From the NCBI GenBank assembly GCA_014190575.1, contig BJGQ01000010.1, positions 42,092 through 80,811 on the forward strand: 38,720 nucleotides of DNA, given 5' to 3'. The position numbers and the translations under genes were made by a program. This DNA is from Bacteroidota bacterium. GTDB taxonomy: Bacteria > Bacteroidota > Bacteroidia > Chitinophagales > UBA10324. Below, in pieces: positions 34,794 through 38,720 of the stretch. Every line of letters starts with the position of its first letter. Position 1 is the stretch's first letter. The notes beneath the pieces were generated by a model that saw only the letters and a program-made list of their open reading frames with translations, ran no database searches and was not told the origin of the DNA.

Positions 34794-35510
34794 TTAAAAT
34801 TCGTCTTCGCGAATATCCTTTTTCATCGGGCGCATATAAATTTCTTCAATCACAGTTTGTGGCGCAGTTTTAAAAGCAGCCACCATCATATTCGCCACAT
34901 CCATCGCAGGCATCAATCTGTTTGGTGGAAGTTTTACATTTTCCCAACTGGCAGATTCAGTAGCACCGGGAATAACAGCAGTCACTTTTATATTGTGTGG
35001 AATCATTTCTTCACGCAGATTTTTGGTAAAGCCAAGCATTGCAAATTTCGAAATGCCATACGAAACCCCATTGGAGTAAGCAAACAAACTTGCAGTGGAA
35101 CAGATATTAAAAATGTGTCCACTCTTTCGTTTCATCATCGAAGGCAAAATTATTTTTGTTAAATGATAAGCGCTATAAACATTTACTTCCATCAGTGTTT
35201 CCAATGTTCCTGGCTTTTCATTCATAATTTTTCCCGGAAGAAAAATTCCTGCGTTATTCACCAATACATCAACAGGTTTTTTTATGGCACTTATTTCTTT
35301 CGCAAGTTTTTGCAAATCAGATTTCTTGCTCACATCGCATGTTACACCGATAATTTTTTGAGAAGGAAATTTTTTCTGCCATTCCTTTTCTGCTTGATTC
35401 ACATCTTTTGAAGTCCGGGCACAGAATACAATATCAAACCCTTCTTTGGCAAATGATTCAACAATTGCCTTTCCGATTCCCTTGGTTGCGCCAGTAACTA
35501 CTGCTAACAT
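34794..35510 (-). CDS. Short-chain dehydrogenase/reductase
   Basis: This 238-residue NAD(P)-dependent oxidoreductase of the classical SDR family has the cofactor motif TGATKGIG at 6-13, NNAG at 85-88, catalytic S138 and Y151-GIS-K155. The substrate is unknown. The C-terminal part (KLPPNRLMPAMDVANMM) resembles the 3-ketoacyl/acetoacetyl reductase-like SDRs often labelled FabG-like, but fabG proper is near 38251. It is a single gene, divergent from mlaE, with its own promoter box. Confidence 0.92.
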   Translation of the reverse strand: MLAVVTGATKGIGKAIVESFAKEGFDIVFCARTSKDVNQAEKEWQKKFPSQKIIGVTCDVSKKSDLQKLAKEISAIKKPVDVLVNNAGIFLPGKIMNEKPGTLETLMEVNVYSAYHLTKIILPSMMKRKSGHIFNICSTASLFAYSNGVSYGISKFAMLGFTKNLREEMIPHNIKVTAVIPGATESASWENVKLPPNRLMPAMDVANMMVAAFKTAPQTVIEEIYMRPMKKDIREDEF

Positions 35511-35529
35511 TTTCTGAAATAAATTTCAG

Positions 35530-35537
35530 CGAAAGTA
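35530..35537 (-). promoter_or_regulatory. Possible -7 box for the SDR gene
   Basis: The minus strand reads TACTTTCG, one base from TAnnTTTG, 19 nt before the ATG at 35510. Motif and spacing match the other promoter boxes of the window. Confidence 0.4.
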
Positions 35538-35609
35538 ACAAGCACATCTTCATCATCAATAGCTCTTGCACAAAGCATTAAACAAATTACATTTACAGCA
35601 ATACATTTC

Positions 35610-36392
35610 TTGAATGTATTTTCGTCATTAAATACCAAATTCTCAAATAGAACTTTGTCATTCTTCACTCATTTTGGCCGCTATGTTTTACTGCTGAAAA
35701 GTCTGTTCGTCAGACCTGAAAAAACTTCCATTTACTGGAAAGAAATTGCTCGTCAAATGGTGGAGATTGGTGTTGGCTCAGTTGGAATTGTTGTAATCGT
35801 TTCATGTTTTCTCGGAGCAGTTGTTACAGTGCAAACAGCGTATCAGTTAACAACTCCTCTTATCAGTAAATCAATTATCGGAAGCATTGCAGCCAATAGT
35901 ATTATTTTGGAATTAGCACCAACAGTTACGGTTTTAATTCTTGCCGGAAAAATCGGAAGTAAAATCGCAAGTGAATTAGGCACCATGCGAATCAGCGAAC
36001 AAATTGACGCGTTGGAAATTATGGGTGTTCACTCTTCTGCTTACTTAGTACTTCCAAAAATTTTAGCTTCTACTTTAATGATTCCTTTACTGGTAATCAT
36101 CTCCGCTTTCTTAAGTATATATTCAGGCATGTGGGTCGGCGAATTTACCGGCGCGGTTTCAAAAGAAGATTTCATGACCGGAGCCATTCAATACTGGATT
36201 CCGTTCATGGCAAATTTTGCATTGATAAAAGCAACCACATTCGGATTTATTATTTCATCTGTTTCATCGTACTACGGTTACTATACTGAAGGCGGTGCAT
36301 TGGAAGTTGGAAGAAGTGCAACGCGTGCAGTGGTGGTTTGTTGCGTTTTAATTTTATTGTTTGACTACATACTCGCGCAGTTGCTTTTATGA
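35610..36392 (+). CDS. mlaE: MlaE-family ABC permease (lipid transport)
   Basis: This 260-residue inner-membrane permease of the MlaE family moves phospholipids between membranes with an ATPase and an MCE protein. It shows VVIVSCFLGAVVTVQTAYQL, LAPTVTVLILAGKIGSKIASEL and the family signature GTMRISEQIDALEIMGV. The start is TTG at 35610; no in-frame ATG occurs before the conserved region, so a non-ATG start is needed. The start of mlaF overlaps its end by 4 bp. The MCE subunit (MlaD) does not follow within the window. Confidence 0.93.
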   Translation: MNVFSSLNTKFSNRTLSFFTHFGRYVLLLKSLFVRPEKTSIYWKEIARQMVEIGVGSVGIVVIVSCFLGAVVTVQTAYQLTTPLISKSIIGSIAANSIILELAPTVTVLILAGKIGSKIASELGTMRISEQIDALEIMGVHSSAYLVLPKILASTLMIPLLVIISAFLSIYSGMWVGEFTGAVSKEDFMTGAIQYWIPFMANFALIKATTFGFIISSVSSYYGYYTEGGALEVGRSATRAVVVCCVLILLFDYILAQLLL

Positions 36393-37174
36393 TTGAAGTT
36401 AAAGATTTAAATAAATCATTCGGCGCCAAACAAATTCTGAAAGGAATATCGGCAACTTTTGAAGCTGGAAAATGCAACCTGATTATTGGTGCAAGTGGTT
36501 CAGGTAAAACTGTATTAATGAAAAGCATTGTCGGATTAATTCCCGTCAACAGTGGACATATCGTTTACAACAACGATACTGATTTTATAAATATTGATGA
36601 TGCAGGTAGAAAGGAATTACGAAAACAAATCGGCATGTTGTTTCAGGGTTCAGCTTTGTTTGATTCAATGTCAGTAGAGAAAAATGTGATTTTCCCCCTA
36701 AACATGTTCACGAATCTCACTTATAAAGAAAAAATGAATCGCGTGAATGAATGCTTGGAAAGAGTCAACTTAAAAGATGTAAATAAACTTTTACCCAATG
36801 AACTGAGTGGTGGTATGAAAAAAAGAGTTGGTATTGCGCGTGCAATCGTTATGAATCCAAAATATCTTTTTTGCGATGAACCCAACTCCGGCCTCGACCC
36901 TCAAACTTCCATCGTCATTGATAAGCTGATAAAAGATATTACCGACGAATATAAAATTACCACTATCGTAAACACGCACGACATGAATTCGGTAATGGAG
37001 ATTGGCGATTATGTATTGTTTCTTTACAAGGGAGAAAAATACTGGGAAGGTCATCGGAAGGAAATTATGAATGCAACCAATCAACAGTTGAATGATTTTA
37101 TATTTGCCGGCAAGTTTTTCCGTGAGATAAAAGAACAGAATACCAAAAGACTTTCAGACGAAAAAAATAAATAA
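36389..37174 (+). CDS. mlaF: MlaF-family ABC ATPase (lipid transport)
   Basis: This 261-residue ATPase partners the MlaE permease. It has Walker A GASGSGKT, signature LSGGMKKRVGIARAI (MKKRVG is typical of the MlaF group), Walker B YLFCDEPNSGLDP, and the switch histidine in VNTHDMNSV. It overlaps mlaE (ATGA) and is followed 26 bp later by sucD. Direction of lipid flow cannot be inferred. Confidence 0.94.
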   Translation: MIEVKDLNKSFGAKQILKGISATFEAGKCNLIIGASGSGKTVLMKSIVGLIPVNSGHIVYNNDTDFINIDDAGRKELRKQIGMLFQGSALFDSMSVEKNVIFPLNMFTNLTYKEKMNRVNECLERVNLKDVNKLLPNELSGGMKKRVGIARAIVMNPKYLFCDEPNSGLDPQTSIVIDKLIKDITDEYKITTIVNTHDMNSVMEIGDYVLFLYKGEKYWEGHRKEIMNATNQQLNDFIFAGKFFREIKEQNTKRLSDEKNK

Positions 37175-37200
37175 ACAAATAATTTAGAACCCATAATAAG

Positions 37201-38082
37201 ATGAGCGTTTTAGTCAACAAAAATTCAAAAGTAATTGTGCAGGGATTCACCGGAACCGAAGGCACTTTTCATGCAACACAAATGATTGAATACGGAACCA
37301 ATGTGGTTGGCGGAGTAACACCTGGCAAGGGCGGAACCACTCATTTAGAAAAACCTGTTTTCAATACCGTGGCCGATGCAGTGAAACAAGCCGGTGCAAA
37401 TACCAGTATCATTTTTGTTCCGCCAGCATTTGCAGCCGATGCAATTATGGAAGCAGCTGAAGCAGGAATTAAAGTTATCGTTTGCATTACCGAAGGCATT
37501 CCGATTCAGGATATGGTGAAAGCAAAAGAATACATTAAGGATAAAAACTGCACACTCATTGGACCTAATTGTCCGGGTGTAATTACTCCCGATGAAGCAA
37601 AAGTTGGAATCATGCCCGGCTTTGTTTTCAAAAAAGGAAGAGTAGGAATTGTTTCCAAATCGGGAACACTTACTTACGAAGCAGCCGACCAGATTGTAAA
37701 GGCAGGATTGGGTGTAAGCACCGCAATTGGCATTGGCGGCGACCCTGTAATCGGTACCTCAACAAAACAAGCTGTAGAATTATTAATGAACGACCCCGAA
37801 ACCGACAGCATCGTTATGATTGGAGAAATAGGTGGAGGAATGGAAGCCGAAGCAGCGCGTTGGATAAAAGCAAACGGAAATAAAAAACCCGTTGTAGGGT
37901 TCATAGCCGGACAAACCGCACCCGCCGGAAGAAGAATGGGACACGCCGGAGCAATTGTTGGCGGACACGATGATACAGCAGCAGCCAAAATGAAAATACT
38001 GAAAGAGTGCGGAGTGATGGTAGTCGAAAGCCCTGCACAAATCGGCGCAACAATGGCGAAGGCAATGAGTGTAACAACTTAG
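37201..38082 (+). CDS. sucD: Succinyl-CoA ligase subunit alpha
   Basis: This 293-residue subunit of the TCA-cycle enzyme interconverts succinyl-CoA and succinate with formation of ATP or GTP. It has the CoA-binding start [43 protein letters not shown] and the phosphohistidine region in [12 protein letters not shown]. Length is near the usual 290. The beta subunit gene sucC is not adjacent, unlike the sucCD pair of many bacteria. Confidence 0.97.
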   Translation: MSVLVNKNSKVIVQGFTGTEGTFHATQMIEYGTNVVGGVTPGKGGTTHLEKPVFNTVADAVKQAGANTSIIFVPPAFAADAIMEAAEAGIKVIVCITEGIPIQDMVKAKEYIKDKNCTLIGPNCPGVITPDEAKVGIMPGFVFKKGRVGIVSKSGTLTYEAADQIVKAGLGVSTAIGIGGDPVIGTSTKQAVELLMNDPETDSIVMIGEIGGGMEAEAARWIKANGNKKPVVGFIAGQTAPAGRRMGHAGAIVGGHDDTAAAKMKILKECGVMVVESPAQIGATMAKAMSVTT

Positions 38083-38095
38083 TGAATAGTGTGCA

Positions 38096-38115
38096 TCGAC
38101 AAGCTCAGCATGACA
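38096..38115. repeat. Single arm of the REP-like repeat after sucD
   Basis: TCGACAAGCTCAG followed by CATGACA, 13 bp after the sucD stop, matches the left arm of the element at 32704-32718. No complementary arm is seen close by, so it is a solo or decayed copy. Confidence 0.55.
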
Positions 38116-38175
38116 ATCGTGAATGATTAATTCATTAAATAAATTGCAATAGAAATAATTTTTTTTAGAATTTAA

Positions 38176-38220
38176 TCTCTGCGTCTCTCCTTCCGATAGC
38201 CATCGGAATCTGCGGTTAAA
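38176..38220. repeat. Dispersed repeat interrupted by an 18-nt palindrome
   Basis: The flanks CTCTGCGTCTCT and CTGCGGTTAAA look like one continuous dispersed repeat split by CCTTCCGATAGCCATCGGAA (38189-38208), whose core TTCCGAT-AGCC-ATCGGAA is a perfect 7-bp inverted repeat. TCT occurs at both junctions (38186-38188 and 38209-38211). A relative of the outer repeat lies at 4728-4760. It sits between sucD and fabG. Confidence 0.55.
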
Positions 38221-38250
38221 TTTTATAAGCAACAAACCCCGAAATCAACT

Positions 38251-38720
38251 ATGAAACTTCTCGAAGGAAAAACTGCACTCATCACAGGCGCATCGCGCGG
38301 CATAGGAGAAACCATTGCAAAAAAATTTGCCGAACACGGAGCCAATATTGCGTTCACCTATTTATCCTCCGCCGAAAAAGCGTTGACATTAGAAAATACT
38401 TTACACACTTACGGAATTAAAGCAATCGGCTATAAATCAAATGCAGCATCGTATGCCGAAGCCGAACACCTCATTGGAAATGTGATGATGGAGTTTCAGA
38501 AAATTGATATCGTGGTTAACAATGCAGGCATCACCCGCGATGGATTACTGCTCCGCATGAGCGAACAACAATGGCAGGAAGTTATTGATACCAACCTCAA
38601 ATCCGTTTTCAATATCACCAAGCACGCAACCAAGCACATGCTCAAAGCGCGCAGCGGAAGCATCATCAACATGAGTTCAGTTGTTGGCATTTTTGGCAAT
38701 GCAGGTCAGGCAAATTATTC
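38251..38720 (+). CDS. fabG: 3-oxoacyl-ACP reductase FabG (3' part off window)
   Basis: This SDR-family reductase of fatty-acid synthesis reduces 3-oxoacyl-ACP with NADPH. About 156 residues are visible of the usual ~245. ATG at 38251 starts MKLLEGKTALITGASRGIG with the cofactor motif TGASRGIG at 12-19. Further family stretches are NNAGITRDGLLLRMSEQQW, VIDTNLKSVFN and IINMSSVVGIFGNAGQANY. The catalytic serine is S143, and the catalytic tyrosine is Y156, at the very edge. The VVGxxGNAGQANYS stretch is the FabG form, unlike the SDR at 34794-35510. Confidence 0.95.
   Translation, partial: MKLLEGKTALITGASRGIGETIAKKFAEHGANIAFTYLSSAEKALTLENTLHTYGIKAIGYKSNAASYAEAEHLIGNVMMEFQKIDIVVNNAGITRDGLLLRMSEQQWQEVIDTNLKSVFNITKHATKHMLKARSGSIINMSSVVGIFGNAGQANY

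Noticed and set aside
35610-37174. mlaEF as an incomplete new transporter
   Set aside because: MCE-subunit genes are often placed elsewhere in this phylum; lack of mlaD here is not evidence of a new system.
36791-38235. Open frames opposite mlaF and sucD
   Set aside because: Low-complexity or cysteine-rich shadows of well-supported genes.

Overview
The window reads as chromosomal DNA of a Bacteroidota bacterium, probably of the Chitinophagia/Sphingobacteriia type. The reasons are: an alternative complex III (act) locus fused to an aa3-type oxidase locus; a long plant/Bacteroidota-type IspG; a type IX secretion (T9SS) C-terminal sorting domain; TAnnTTTG-like promoter boxes with little Shine-Dalgarno signal; an AT-rich background; and short intergenic repeats of kinds common in this phylum. 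No CRISPR, transposase, prophage or complete tRNA/rRNA gene was seen.

Layout. 1-881 (-) is the N-terminal two thirds of a tryptophanase-like lyase. 882-1268 carries its promoter, a degenerate tRNA-Lys(CTT)-like sequence and the atpD promoter. 1269-3033 (+) is atpD-atpC, closed by a very clear terminator. 3122-7366 (+) holds a GT4 glycosyltransferase, a 65-aa unknown protein and a phosphodiesterase/TPR/sulfotransferase fusion, separated by repeat-rich gaps. 7427-10773 (-) is a pair of related secreted proteins, the larger with Ig-like repeats and a T9SS sorting domain. 11027-12196 (-) is a lipoprotein of unknown function.

12539-27479 (+) is one long respiratory run: actABCDEF, coxB, coxA, ctaB, two subunit III genes, subunit IV, sco and a DUF420 protein. 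Gaps are mostly under 50 bp, so quinol oxidation, electron transfer through haems and oxygen reduction are very likely made together as a supercomplex. An 88-aa CxxC membrane protein with its own promoter follows. 27845-30293 (-) is an ABC-2 exporter (ATPase, permease) with a LolA-like periplasmic protein. 30351-32609 (-) is an octahaem cytochrome/TPR protein. 32737-34704 (-) is ispG, apparently leaderless, with its last codons lying in a repeat element. 34794-35510 (-) is an SDR. 35610-37174 (+) is an MlaE/MlaF lipid-transport pair. 37201-38082 is sucD, and 38251 to the edge is the start of fabG.

Most of the window is core metabolism. The items that deserve a second look are small: two orphan T9SS sorting-domain remnants in gaps, the tRNA-like sequence, a repeat that supplies the end of IspG, a palindrome apparently inserted into another repeat, the duplicated secreted pair with an exact 86-residue triple repeat, an ActA carrying six haem motifs, and two unrecognised small proteins. 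No convincing new multi-gene system was found.
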